The notes beneath the pieces were generated by a model. It was given only the letters and a program-made list of their open reading frames with translations, did no database searches and had not been told where the DNA came from. 47,513 nt of DNA from assembly GCA_937922015.1 (NCBI GenBank), contig CAKZVB010000087.1, forward strand, positions 1 to 47,513, read 5' to 3'. This document shows, in pieces, positions 17,122 to 25,055 of this stretch; position 1 is the stretch's first letter, and each line of letters begins with the position of its first letter. Source of the stretch: an uncultured Granulosicoccaceae bacterium (GTDB lineage Bacteria > Pseudomonadota > Gammaproteobacteria > Granulosicoccales > Granulosicoccaceae). The position numbers and the translations under genes are program-made.

Positions 17122-17997
17122 TCAGAGTCGGTACAGGCGTTGCGCTGTGTCGCTATAAATCGCCTGTACTTCATCGTCGTTGAAACCGGCAGTCACCGTT
17201 TTCATCGCAACGTATAATTCTTCGTAGGATGTCCAGAGTTTCTCGATAGGGAAATTCGATCCGAACATACACCGCTGTGCGCCGAAGCCCGCCACCGTCT
17301 CGGACACGATTTTATCGATCAATTCAAGATCAACACGATGATTAAAAGTACCCAGCCCCGATAATTTTACGTATAGATTTTCATGGTTAGCCAGCGCTGA
17401 CATCATTTGCCGCCACAGCGCCCAACCCTGCTCAGTGGTGTCTTCAATCATGCCGGCGTGCTGGAGAATAAATTTCACTTCCGGACAGGCTTTGGCCAGT
17501 GCTGCGGCATGACGCCACTGCCCTGGAAAAACCTGCAGATCAAAACACCAGCCGTAGTCAGCCAGCTTTCTGATGTTGTGTTGAAATGCCGGGTTCGATG
17601 CGATGTCATCTCGAGTTGCGAAACGATACTGCGGGTTCTCATGCCAATGCAATTGTTGGCGGATACCACAAACCAGCTTGCTTTCCGCCAGCTTTTCCAA
17701 CTGTGGCTTAACATCAGCCCCGGTAAAGTCGGCGTAGGCCACTATGCCATGTGGCCAGCCGGATTCTGCAGCCACTGACTGCACCCATTCCACTTCATCC
17801 ATCGCCCAGTTAGGCGACCAGTTTGCCTGTACATACACCGATTTTTCTATACCGGCACTGGCGATATCGCGAAGGTATTCGTCAATCAGGTAGTCGCGTT
17901 TAATCGCCCCGTAGCTGCCGAATATTCGCGGCTGCTCCGGACCCAGTAACCACGGTAGATCCTGCTGCCGCCAGATATGATGATGTGAATCAATCAT
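17122..17997 (-). CDS. Amidohydrolase/lactonase of the COG3618 (fuconolactonase-like) family
   Basis: A 291-residue TIM-barrel metal-dependent hydrolase. It begins with the family's M-I-D-S-H-H-H-I-W and shows V-Y-V-Q-A-N-W, C-G-I-R-Q-Q-L-H, F-I-L-Q-H-A-G and, near the end, R-C-M-F-G-S-N-F-P, which are the strand-end motifs of COG3618 proteins such as L-fuconolactonase and 2-pyrone-4,6-dicarboxylate lactonase. These enzymes open lactones. The start at 17997 gives an ATGA overlap with the CoxE-like gene and the conserved N terminus; a longer frame would add ten residues. The real substrate is not known. Confidence 0.87.
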   Translation of the reverse strand: MIDSHHHIWRQQDLPWLLGPEQPRIFGSYGAIKRDYLIDEYLRDIASAGIEKSVYVQANWSPNWAMDEVEWVQSVAAESGWPHGIVAYADFTGADVKPQLEKLAESKLVCGIRQQLHWHENPQYRFATRDDIASNPAFQHNIRKLADYGWCFDLQVFPGQWRHAAALAKACPEVKFILQHAGMIEDTTEQGWALWRQMMSALANHENLYVKLSGLGTFNHRVDLELIDKIVSETVAGFGAQRCMFGSNFPIEKLWTSYEELYVAMKTVTAGFNDDEVQAIYSDTAQRLYRL

Positions 17998-19088
17998 GCC
18001 GATGCCATCTCCAATACGTGGTTGCACATGGACGAAACAGAGTGACCGGCACCGAGAATGTGTATGTGCGGTAACACGCGCTTAAGTGCTTCGGTCTCCG
18101 GTTGAAAATCGACGTCTGCCGCCAGTGGTGTTAACCAGCTTAATTGCCAGGCAATTCGGGACAGACGAATAGTGGCATCAACCATAGAATCCGCATCACC
18201 GCGCTCCAGCCCGTCTGATAGAACAATTACCGCTGCACCTCTGGCGAAGCCTGCATACTTAGGCACTGCCAGGTAGGCCTGCAGTGCATTACCGATCCGG
18301 GTTCCGCCATCAAAATCCGCTACCAGCTGACTGACACGCAGCATGGCAATATCGCGATCTTTTACCTGCAGCGCAGATGTAACGCGGGTAAGTCTTGTAC
18401 CTAAGGTAAATACTTCAGCGCTGTCTGCTACGCGTAATAAACTATGGGCAAAGCGTAGTGATGATGACGTGAGCTCTTTCATCGAACCCGATACATCAAT
18501 GAGTAACAGTACGCGGCGCTGTCGTTTCTTGCGCCGCATTACCGCCAGATCAATAATTTCTCCATCACGTTTTGCCGCCGCTCTGAGTGTGCGCCTGAGA
18601 TCAAGCTTTTCACCACGCGGCACACTGGCCCAGCGGTACGACCGCCGATGTGGCAGACGGTTTCCGGCGCGGCGCTCAAAATCAATCAATACCTGATCTT
18701 CTGCAGGCTGTGAAACTTCACGCGATTGAAGTTGCTCCTGCTCTACTGCATCTGTACCTGCAGGTTCCTGCGACTCACCGGTCTCGACAACCTCTTCACC
18801 GCCAGTGGGCTCAAAGGCGTCAACTTCGTCATCGGATGCGTCTGCCTGTGCGGCAATTTGCAGCCCGAAGAACAGCTTTTTAAAGATTGCATCAAACTCT
18901 ATACGGCGTTCCGGCGGGATCGCAAACAATGCAATTGCTGCGTGATGTATATCGTTAATATCCCTCGGGCCCAGCACACCTACCGCCTCAATAAAACCAA
19001 TCGTCTGATCAGGGGCTATCGCAAAGCCGTGCTGCCGCAACTCTGTGGCCAGTGCCAGTAACGGTTCTGTTGCCTGCGGGAGAGTCAT
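17994..19088 (-). CDS. CoxE-like von Willebrand factor A domain protein
   Basis: A 364-residue cytoplasmic protein. Residues 1-80 form a helical N-terminal domain, 80-135 are acidic and disordered, and about 190-364 form a VWA domain with the metal-ion-dependent adhesion site D-V-S-G-S (198-202). The family (CoxE/VWA containing) acts with a MoxR-type AAA+ ATPase in inserting or maturing the metal centre of molybdenum hydroxylases; for CO dehydrogenase, CoxD and CoxE are needed for the active [CuSMoO2] site. The start overlaps the CoxD-like stop by four bases. Its presence beside Mo-hydroxylase genes supports a maturation role here. Confidence 0.87.
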   Translation of the reverse strand: MTLPQATEPLLALATELRQHGFAIAPDQTIGFIEAVGVLGPRDINDIHHAAIALFAIPPERRIEFDAIFKKLFFGLQIAAQADASDDEVDAFEPTGGEEVVETGESQEPAGTDAVEQEQLQSREVSQPAEDQVLIDFERRAGNRLPHRRSYRWASVPRGEKLDLRRTLRAAAKRDGEIIDLAVMRRKKRQRRVLLLIDVSGSMKELTSSSLRFAHSLLRVADSAEVFTLGTRLTRVTSALQVKDRDIAMLRVSQLVADFDGGTRIGNALQAYLAVPKYAGFARGAAVIVLSDGLERGDADSMVDATIRLSRIAWQLSWLTPLAADVDFQPETEALKRVLPHIHILGAGHSVSSMCNHVLEMASA

Positions 19089-19969
19089 GCCACCTCACCC
19101 GGTATTATGGAGTCCATTCTCCCTGCCGCCAGGTACACCAGATCGTCCTGATCTTTTAGTGCCACACCGATAGAACGTCTAAACGAATCAGGCCACGCTG
19201 CCCCCTGACTATGCAATAGTGAGGCGGCCTCTGCCCACTCTACACTTTCTGCCACACCTGGCGGTTTTGCCAATGGTTCACGGCGTAATTTACCCACCGC
19301 TTCGACGATAGCTCTGGCAGTTTTCTCTGCAACGGAGCTTGCCCGTGTCATCACAATGCGCGCTTCGAGTACAGCATCGGGGTAGTCGATCCAGTGATAG
19401 ACGCAACGGCGTCTCAATGCTTCATGCAGGTCGCGGGTACGGTTTGAGGTGAGCACTACAATCGGAGCTTCGGTGGCGCGCTGAGTGCCGGTTTCGGGAA
19501 TGGAAATAGTAAAGTCAGATAAGAACTCAAGCAAAAATGCCTCGAACTCGTGGTCTGATCGATCAATTTCGTCAATAAGCAACAGTGACTTTGAGGGATT
19601 TCTTAATACCTCAAGCATCGGTCGCTGCAACAGAAACTCATCAGTATATAAGTTAACGTAGCTGTCCTGTGCCTGACGAATAGCCAGCATTTGACGCGGG
19701 TAGTTCCATTCGTATATTGCAGAGGCTGCATCAATACCTTCATAACACTGCAACCGCACCACATTTCTGCCAAGTACAGATCCTATTGCCTTGGCCGCTT
19801 CGGTTTTACCCACACCCGGCGCACCTTCAAGCAACAGCGGCTTACCCAGTGCCAGTGCAAGGTAGGCAGTGGTGGCCAAATCGGTACCTGCAATGTACTG
19901 TGCATCGGTTAATGCAGCTTGCAGGTCAGCCGGACTGGCGATACCGGAAATTACAGGCTTAACGGGCAT
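19085..19969 (-). CDS. CoxD-like MoxR-family AAA+ ATPase
   Basis: A 294-residue cytoplasmic AAA+ chaperone. Walker A is G-A-P-G-V-G-K-T (49-56), Walker B is L-L-L-I-D-E-I-D (128-135), sensor 1 is V-L-T-S-N-R-T-R-D, and an R-R-R-C-V-Y-H-W-I-D-Y-P motif is characteristic of MoxR/CoxD. It works with the adjacent CoxE-like VWA protein. It starts 9 bases after the stop of the C-terminal Mo subunit. The reaction matured here is unlikely to be CO oxidation, as the large subunit lacks the CO dehydrogenase active-site motif. Confidence 0.9.
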   Translation of the reverse strand: MPVKPVISGIASPADLQAALTDAQYIAGTDLATTAYLALALGKPLLLEGAPGVGKTEAAKAIGSVLGRNVVRLQCYEGIDAASAIYEWNYPRQMLAIRQAQDSYVNLYTDEFLLQRPMLEVLRNPSKSLLLIDEIDRSDHEFEAFLLEFLSDFTISIPETGTQRATEAPIVVLTSNRTRDLHEALRRRCVYHWIDYPDAVLEARIVMTRASSVAEKTARAIVEAVGKLRREPLAKPPGVAESVEWAEAASLLHSQGAAWPDSFRRSIGVALKDQDDLVYLAAGRMDSIIPGEVA

Positions 19970-19978
19970 TAGATCATA

Positions 19979-21004
19979 CTACCCCGGAGTCCCTTTAGGC
20001 TGTGCACCGCCATTGGCACGTATGCCGCGCAATACTTTTTCAGGCGTTATAGGCAGCGAATCACAACGCACACCTACCGCGTTGTATACTGCATTGGCAA
20101 TGGCCGGCAACACCGGATTGGCGCACATTTCACCAGGCCCTTTGCCGCCGTAAGGTGCATCTTCAGCGGGTCTTTCGAGTATCGCAATATTGTGCGGTAC
20201 CACCTCTCCCGGCCCGGGCATTAAATAGCTATTAAAGTCCAGCGGTGCATGATCACGTGATGGATAGTAAGGCTCAGTGGTTTCATACAAGGCATGTGAT
20301 ACTCCCATCCATGCACCACCGATCAGTTGCTGTTCAACCAGTCTCGGGTTTAGTGCGCGGCCCACTTCATAAGCCGAATTTATTTCATTGACCTCAACTA
20401 CTCCGGTTTCATCATCGACTTCAAGGTCAACAATCAACGCCGCATGCGCAAAGGTGGTGACTGTCGACATTTCACCGGTCATATCATCAACGTCTGATTT
20501 CGGCACCAGAAATATGCCACGACCGGCCAGCGTTTTACCTTGCTTGAATTGCGCGGCAATTGCCGTTTCGCTAACCGTGATCGATCTTGACGGTGCGCCT
20601 TTAACAAAGATGTTGCCACGGCCGTCGGTATCAAGATCACTGGCATTGACCTCCAGTTCATCGGCCGCTGCGGCAAGCATCTGCTGACGCGCTTCATTGG
20701 CGGCGCGAATAACGGCGTTGCCAACTCTGTGTGTACCGCGCGATGCAAATGACCCCATACAATGCGGGCCGGTGTCACTGTCAGCGGTGTCTACATAGAC
20801 ATCTTCAACCGGCACACCCAGTGTCTCTGATGCAATCTGGCGCGTCACCGACTTCATGCCCTGCCCCAGATCAATAGAACTGAGAGTAACAGTGAACTTG
20901 CCATCAGGATTAGAGTGCACAAGTGCCTGTGAAGGATCACCACCCAGGTTCATGCCTATCGGGTAATTGATACAGGCAAAGCCTCTGCCTTTATGAACAG
21001 TCAT
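19979..21004 (-). CDS. Molybdenum hydroxylase, molybdopterin-binding subunit, C-terminal half
   Basis: A 341-residue protein that matches the second half of xanthine-dehydrogenase-family large subunits. It begins with K-G-R-G-F-A-C, continues with S-S-I-D-L-G-Q-G-M (43-50, the Mo-pterin contact), S-F-A-S-R-G-T-H-R-V-G-N-A (85-97), and ends with G-G-K-G-P-G-E-M (286-293), where Glu292 is the catalytic base of the family. The N-terminal half is encoded by the gene just upstream, in a different frame and separated by one base (TAA-A-ATG). Both halves would have to assemble to make the active site. Nicotinate dehydrogenase of Eubacterium barkeri is a known precedent for a large subunit split in two. 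Confidence 0.88.
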   Translation of the reverse strand: MTVHKGRGFACINYPIGMNLGGDPSQALVHSNPDGKFTVTLSSIDLGQGMKSVTRQIASETLGVPVEDVYVDTADSDTGPHCMGSFASRGTHRVGNAVIRAANEARQQMLAAAADELEVNASDLDTDGRGNIFVKGAPSRSITVSETAIAAQFKQGKTLAGRGIFLVPKSDVDDMTGEMSTVTTFAHAALIVDLEVDDETGVVEVNEINSAYEVGRALNPRLVEQQLIGGAWMGVSHALYETTEPYYPSRDHAPLDFNSYLMPGPGEVVPHNIAILERPAEDAPYGGKGPGEMCANPVLPAIANAVYNAVGVRCDSLPITPEKVLRGIRANGGAQPKGTPG

Positions 21005-21005
21005 T

Positions 21006-22886
21006 TTATCTTCGCCGCCTGTTGATTAGATGCCGCGCCGCGCCGGGTCGGTTCATGCCTTTGTTAAAACGTTCCTGCGGTTCATAAGGTTTGACTGCCG
21101 GTGCTTCAGGTGGTGACGCCGCTGGTTGGTCACGCGGTGGTTGCTGATAACTTCCGGTGCTGGATGCAGGCAGTGACTCTGGAGGTGAGACTGGTGACTG
21201 TTGAGAAACCGGTGTCGACACTTGTGTTGCAGGCGGCTGTGTTGTTTCACGATGCGCTGTTGCAGCAGGTGGCGGCGCGCCGGCTGCATTGGCAAGCGGT
21301 GCAGTTGCTTTAACGGTATGTCCCACTCGCGAAGGCTCAATTTGCATATCTGCATGTTGCAGTGGAAGAGGGCTAAGTAACTCGCTTGCCTGACCCGCCG
21401 GCACCCTTTCAGTGCCCTGCGCAGGACTGGCAGCGATCGATGACGACCTGCGTTCACCGATCTTACCCACCATGTCAACAGCGGTTTCCGGTATTGCTGC
21501 GCGCTCAGTGCTGCCGCCGTCACGCAAACTGGAAGCCGACGCATACTGCGGGCCCAGCTGCCAGTTACTTTTCTGTGCCGCGACCTGACAACACTCTATC
21601 AATGCAGTATTTTTCGCTACTCTGCGGTGTGCTTTCATATCGCCATCGCGATACGCATTGTGGATACGAAGTTCGATAGGATTCATGCCAACCGCTTCGG
21701 CGACTTTATCCATATGCGATTCGATCGCAAAGTCCACACCGGTAATACCAAACCCGCGCATGGCCGTCGCCGGTGTGCGGTTTGTGTACACACAATAAAC
21801 ATTCGCCGCCACATTGGGAATCGTATAGGGGCCGGGCAAATGCCCCACGCCTTTTTGAATCGCATAAGAAGACAACCGCGTGTAAGCGCCGCAATCGAAA
21901 TAGCCGGTAAATTCGCGTGCGATAATGCTTCCATCATTCATCACACCATCCCTGATTACCCAGCGCTCCGCGCCGCGCGGCGCGCCCACCTGCATTTCCT
22001 CTTCGCGATCCCAGTGAAACTTTACCGGCTTACCGGTTAACAGTGCGCCAAGTACTGCCATGGGCTCAGTGATGCTGTCGACTTTGCCGCCGAACCCGCC
22101 CCCTACCGTGCCACCGATAAAATGCAGCCGTGACGACGGGACATCAAGCAGTTTTGCCGTGGTGCCGAGGGAAAAGAACAACGCCTGTGTAGCCGTGTGA
22201 CAGACGATCCGTTCATTGGTCTCAGGGGCAGCAATAGCACCGCAGGTCTCCATCGGCGCCTGTTCTATCGGTGACATCTGATACTGCCCTTCGACTATTT
22301 TATCTGCCCGCTGCATCGCGCTGTGCACATCTCCGAAGCGAAGTTTCTGATGATCAAACCGTCCGTAGTCGAACAGGTTATTCGGATAGGTCTCATTGAC
22401 TACCGGCGCGTCGGGTTGAATCGCCTGTTCTACATCGAGTACGTGCGGCAACACTTCCCAGTCAACTTTTATCGCCGCCACCGCATCACGAGCCTGACGC
22501 TCGGTATCCGCAATTACCGCACACACCGGCTCACCTTTATAGGCAACCTTGGCGGACGATAACAACGGTTCGTCATCACGGCCAAAGCCGATCAGGCTGA
22601 GCAGGGTATTGAGATTGTTCGGAACATCAGACGGCATCACTATACGCCGAACCCCGGGCATGCTCTCTGCACCGCTAACATTTATGTTGCGAATACGCGC
22701 ATGATGGTGTGGCGATCTAACACAACGCATGTGCAACAAACCATCAAACAGATGGTCATCGTAAAAACGTGTAGTGCCACGCACGTGTCCGATAATATCC
22801 TGTCGAATAGTCGGCTTGCCTACTTCATTCAGGTCATCGCTGCGTTCGTCGGCAAAGAGGTCTTTGCGAAATTCAACGCGACTCAT
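21006..22886 (-). CDS. Molybdenum hydroxylase, molybdopterin-binding subunit, N-terminal half with a long disordered tail
   Basis: A 626-residue protein. Residues 1-445 correspond to the first half of xanthine-dehydrogenase-family large subunits: D-I-I-G-H-V-R-G-T-T-R-F, S-P-H-H-H-A-R-I, A-Y-K-G-E-P-V, G-G-G-F-G-G-K (262-268) and A-M-R-G-F-G (375-380). The CO dehydrogenase motif A-Y-R-C-S-F-R is absent, so the substrate is not CO. Residues about 447-626 form a low-complexity tail rich in Pro, Ala, Ser and Gln, ending in R-R-R-R, that replaces the usual short linker to the second half. An AGGAG lies 9 bases before the ATG, which overlaps the stop of the iron-sulfur subunit by one base. Confidence 0.87.
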   Translation of the reverse strand: MSRVEFRKDLFADERSDDLNEVGKPTIRQDIIGHVRGTTRFYDDHLFDGLLHMRCVRSPHHHARIRNINVSGAESMPGVRRIVMPSDVPNNLNTLLSLIGFGRDDEPLLSSAKVAYKGEPVCAVIADTERQARDAVAAIKVDWEVLPHVLDVEQAIQPDAPVVNETYPNNLFDYGRFDHQKLRFGDVHSAMQRADKIVEGQYQMSPIEQAPMETCGAIAAPETNERIVCHTATQALFFSLGTTAKLLDVPSSRLHFIGGTVGGGFGGKVDSITEPMAVLGALLTGKPVKFHWDREEEMQVGAPRGAERWVIRDGVMNDGSIIAREFTGYFDCGAYTRLSSYAIQKGVGHLPGPYTIPNVAANVYCVYTNRTPATAMRGFGITGVDFAIESHMDKVAEAVGMNPIELRIHNAYRDGDMKAHRRVAKNTALIECCQVAAQKSNWQLGPQYASASSLRDGGSTERAAIPETAVDMVGKIGERRSSSIAASPAQGTERVPAGQASELLSPLPLQHADMQIEPSRVGHTVKATAPLANAAGAPPPAATAHRETTQPPATQVSTPVSQQSPVSPPESLPASSTGSYQQPPRDQPAASPPEAPAVKPYEPQERFNKGMNRPGAARHLINRRRR

Positions 22887-23368
22887 CAGGTAGTTCTCCT
22901 TCGCATGTTTTCCGCAGCCACAACTATGGCATCTATAATGGGTTCATAGCCGGTGCAGCGACACAGGTTACCCGAGATCGCTTCGGCTATTTCGTCACGT
23001 GACGGGCTGGCATTTCTATCGAGCAGCGCTTTTGCGGCCATCAACATACCTGAACTGCAGAAGCCGCATTGCGCTGCAAATCCTTCGACAAACGCTTTTT
23101 GCAACGGATGCAAATCGGGACCTTCAGCCAAGCCGCCATTGGTATCGATACGCTGGCCTTCGACTCGCTCTGCAAGCACTAAACAGCTCAATTGCGGTTC
23201 ACCATTGATCAGCACTGTGCAAGCGCCGCATGTACCCTGACCACAGCCGAACTTTGGCGACAGATCACCGACCGTGCGACGCAGCTCATCAAGCAGATTG
23301 CCACCCTGTTCAACAAACACGGATGTATCCTGGCCGTTAAGAACAAAACTGATCGGTTTTTTCGCCAT
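22886..23368 (-). CDS. Molybdenum hydroxylase, [2Fe-2S] small subunit
   Basis: A 160-residue protein with two [2Fe-2S] clusters. The plant-type ferredoxin cluster has C-G-Q-G-T-C-G-A-C and a fourth Cys in L-S-C-L. The second, in the helical domain, has C-G-F-C and C-R-C-T-G-Y. Length and motifs are typical of CoxS/NdhS. It passes electrons from the Mo centre to the FAD subunit. It lies between the FAD subunit gene (6 bases upstream) and the N-terminal Mo subunit (1-base overlap). A GGAG lies 10 bases before the ATG. Confidence 0.95.
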   Translation of the reverse strand: MAKKPISFVLNGQDTSVFVEQGGNLLDELRRTVGDLSPKFGCGQGTCGACTVLINGEPQLSCLVLAERVEGQRIDTNGGLAEGPDLHPLQKAFVEGFAAQCGFCSSGMLMAAKALLDRNASPSRDEIAEAISGNLCRCTGYEPIIDAIVVAAENMRRRTT

Positions 23369-23374
23369 CGTCGA

Positions 23375-24172
23375 TTAACTCCTTTGCAACAGCAGTCGTT
23401 TTAAATAAACAGGTGCCACTTCATTGCGGTACCAACTGCTGGCGAGTGAATCATCTGCAGGAGCCATCCCTTCAGTGCAGGCAGCAAGGCATCTTTGAAT
23501 ACCCGATTCATCGAGTGACGCGCCTTGCAAAGCCTGCTCGGCGGCCATTGCCCTGCGCGGTTCAGGGGCCATGCCGCCGAATGCGATTCTTACATTACCG
23601 GTGCGTCCGTTTTCACGATTCAGCAGCACAGCGACGGTTAGCAATGAAACCCCTTTGGGTTTTACCCGGCTGACCTTCAGATACTGAAAAGCCCCCGTGG
23701 GTGGTTGCCTGACAGAGATTGAATGAACAATATCGCGGGCAGCGTCAGAGCGTTCCAGAAATTGCTCCAGCGATTGCTGTTGTCCGGAAGCCCAGTGAAG
23801 GTTCGCATCAAGCGCCAACAGTGCGGTGGCCATATCACCATAGGGACGAGGTGCAAACAGATTGCCGCCGATAGTCGCCATATTTCGTATTGCCGGACCA
23901 CCGACGGAGCGCGCCACTTCCCCTAGAAACTGCAACTGCGGGTGCTGCATAATTTCAGACATCGTGACGCCAGCACCAATCAGGATTTCATCGCCCTGAC
24001 TTTGTATTTGTTTCAGTGCCGGATCAGTGCTTTGCACCAATTGATTAAAACTCTGGTCGCCATAGTTCACCTTGCGCATTAACAAAGTACCGCCAGCAAT
24101 ATATTGTGCGGATCCCCCGAGCACCTCACTCGCCTGGCGCAACGTATCGAAAGATTTCACTTCAATACTCAT
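23375..24172 (-). CDS. Molybdenum hydroxylase, FAD-binding medium subunit
   Basis: A 265-residue protein of the CoxM/NdhF type. FAD-binding motifs are I-A-G-G-T-L-L (near 26-32) and T-I-G-G-N-L (near 99-104). The C-terminal CO-dehydrogenase flavoprotein domain includes R-I-A-F-G-G-M-A-P-E-P-R-R-A. It takes electrons from the iron-sulfur subunit and passes them to an unknown acceptor, perhaps through the SRPBCC proteins to the quinone pool, as proposed for CoxG. Its ATG overlaps the upstream SRPBCC stop by four bases. Confidence 0.93.
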   Translation of the reverse strand: MSIEVKSFDTLRQASEVLGGSAQYIAGGTLLMRKVNYGDQSFNQLVQSTDPALKQIQSQGDEILIGAGVTMSEIMQHPQLQFLGEVARSVGGPAIRNMATIGGNLFAPRPYGDMATALLALDANLHWASGQQQSLEQFLERSDAARDIVHSISVRQPPTGAFQYLKVSRVKPKGVSLLTVAVLLNRENGRTGNVRIAFGGMAPEPRRAMAAEQALQGASLDESGIQRCLAACTEGMAPADDSLASSWYRNEVAPVYLKRLLLQRS

Positions 24173-24615
24173 TGTGTGACACCTTCCAAATGCATTCGAA
24201 TTGCGTTAAATCCGGCATAATAAATATCGTTTGCAACCAGGTTATGCAGTTCTTCTTCCCTGTTATCGATGGTATTAAAAGACGCCTGCCACTCCCAGTA
24301 GGTAGAATCGGAATCGGTGACCGGGAATAGCCGAACGTGAGAGACGTAGTTCAATAAGGGAATCGGTGTATCGAGCAGACAGTAACTATAACTTTGCTCA
24401 GCATCAGACAGCGCCAGTAACTGCTCTCGCAATTCAGCGCCATCAGCGAGGCGAAATTTTCTGACGCAGCCGACCGTGTCAGAATCACGGGATCGCTCAA
24501 TCTGGCTACTGGCAACTGCAGGATGCCAGCGGTCATGGCCGTTAAAATCACGCAACACGTTCCACACGGCATCAATCGGCTGATCGATAATTGTGCTGCA
24601 TTTAACCCGGACCAT
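24169..24615 (-). CDS. SRPBCC-fold protein, second of a tandem pair
   Basis: A 148-residue START-like (SRPBCC) hydrophobic-pocket protein. The pattern D-A-V-W-N-V-L-R-D-F-N-G-H-D-R-W-H-P-A, then G-C-V-R-K-F and L-R-E-Q-L-L-A-L-S-D, shows the MxaD/polyketide-cyclase-like branch. It is a paralogue of the gene immediately upstream, sharing the D-F-N, W-H-P, G-C-V-R and L-R-E-Q-L-L positions. CoxG, a related-fold protein, anchors CO dehydrogenase to the membrane and binds a quinone; a similar role here is inferred from position. Confidence 0.85.
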   Translation of the reverse strand: MVRVKCSTIIDQPIDAVWNVLRDFNGHDRWHPAVASSQIERSRDSDTVGCVRKFRLADGAELREQLLALSDAEQSYSYCLLDTPIPLLNYVSHVRLFPVTDSDSTYWEWQASFNTIDNREEELHNLVANDIYYAGFNAIRMHLEGVTQ

Positions 24616-24617
24616 GC

Positions 24618-25055
24618 TTACTCCCCGAAGAAACGCTTTAGCGCGTCGAAGCCGCCCTGAAATACGTTGGACGCTATGCCATCCGTCAGGTCTGCTTCAA
24701 CATCGGCTGCGCATTGAAAGTCCGCCGACCATTCAATAAAACATCGATCACCATCGGTCACCGGTGTTAAACGCAAGGTCGCCACGTAGTCGCTTAGCGG
24801 CATCGGTGACTCAAGAATTGTATAGGTGTAGAACTTGTCGAAATCGCTTAGTCCCAACAGTTGCTCACGCAGGTTGTCGCCGTTTTGAAGATTGAAGTTA
24901 CGAACACATCCGATTTTGTCACCGGGTAGTGATTCCTCGATGCGACTGTCGCGAATTCTCGGGTGCCACACCGGCAGACTGTTAAAGTCTCTGACACGCT
25001 CCCAGACTTTATCGCTGGACGCATCGATCACCGAAGATACATAGACACTGGCCAT
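24618..25055 (-). CDS. SRPBCC-fold protein, first of a tandem pair
   Basis: A 145-residue SRPBCC protein with K-V-W-E-R-V-R-D-F-N-S-L-P-V-W-H-P and G-C-V-R-N-F, followed by L-R-E-Q-L-L-G-L-S-D. It is clearly related to the next gene, so the pair arose by duplication. The ATG shares one base with the stop of the giant SPFH gene and so is translationally coupled. Two copies suggest a heterodimer or two different ligands. The cargo is unknown. Confidence 0.85.
   Translation of the reverse strand: MASVYVSSVIDASSDKVWERVRDFNSLPVWHPRIRDSRIEESLPGDKIGCVRNFNLQNGDNLREQLLGLSDFDKFYTYTILESPMPLSDYVATLRLTPVTDGDRCFIEWSADFQCAADVEADLTDGIASNVFQGGFDALKRFFGE

Noticed and set aside
21053-21544. A 163-codon minus-strand frame overlapping the tail of the N-terminal Mo subunit, as possible evidence of a frameshift
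   Set aside because: Its translation shows no similarity to the missing part of the Mo hydroxylase; the real second half starts cleanly after the stop of the first.
17994-25055. Aerobic CO dehydrogenase (coxMSLDEG) operon
   Set aside because: Gene types match, but the large subunit has A-M-R-G-F-G instead of A-Y-R-C-S-F-R, is split in two, and the surroundings are those of a catabolic cluster.
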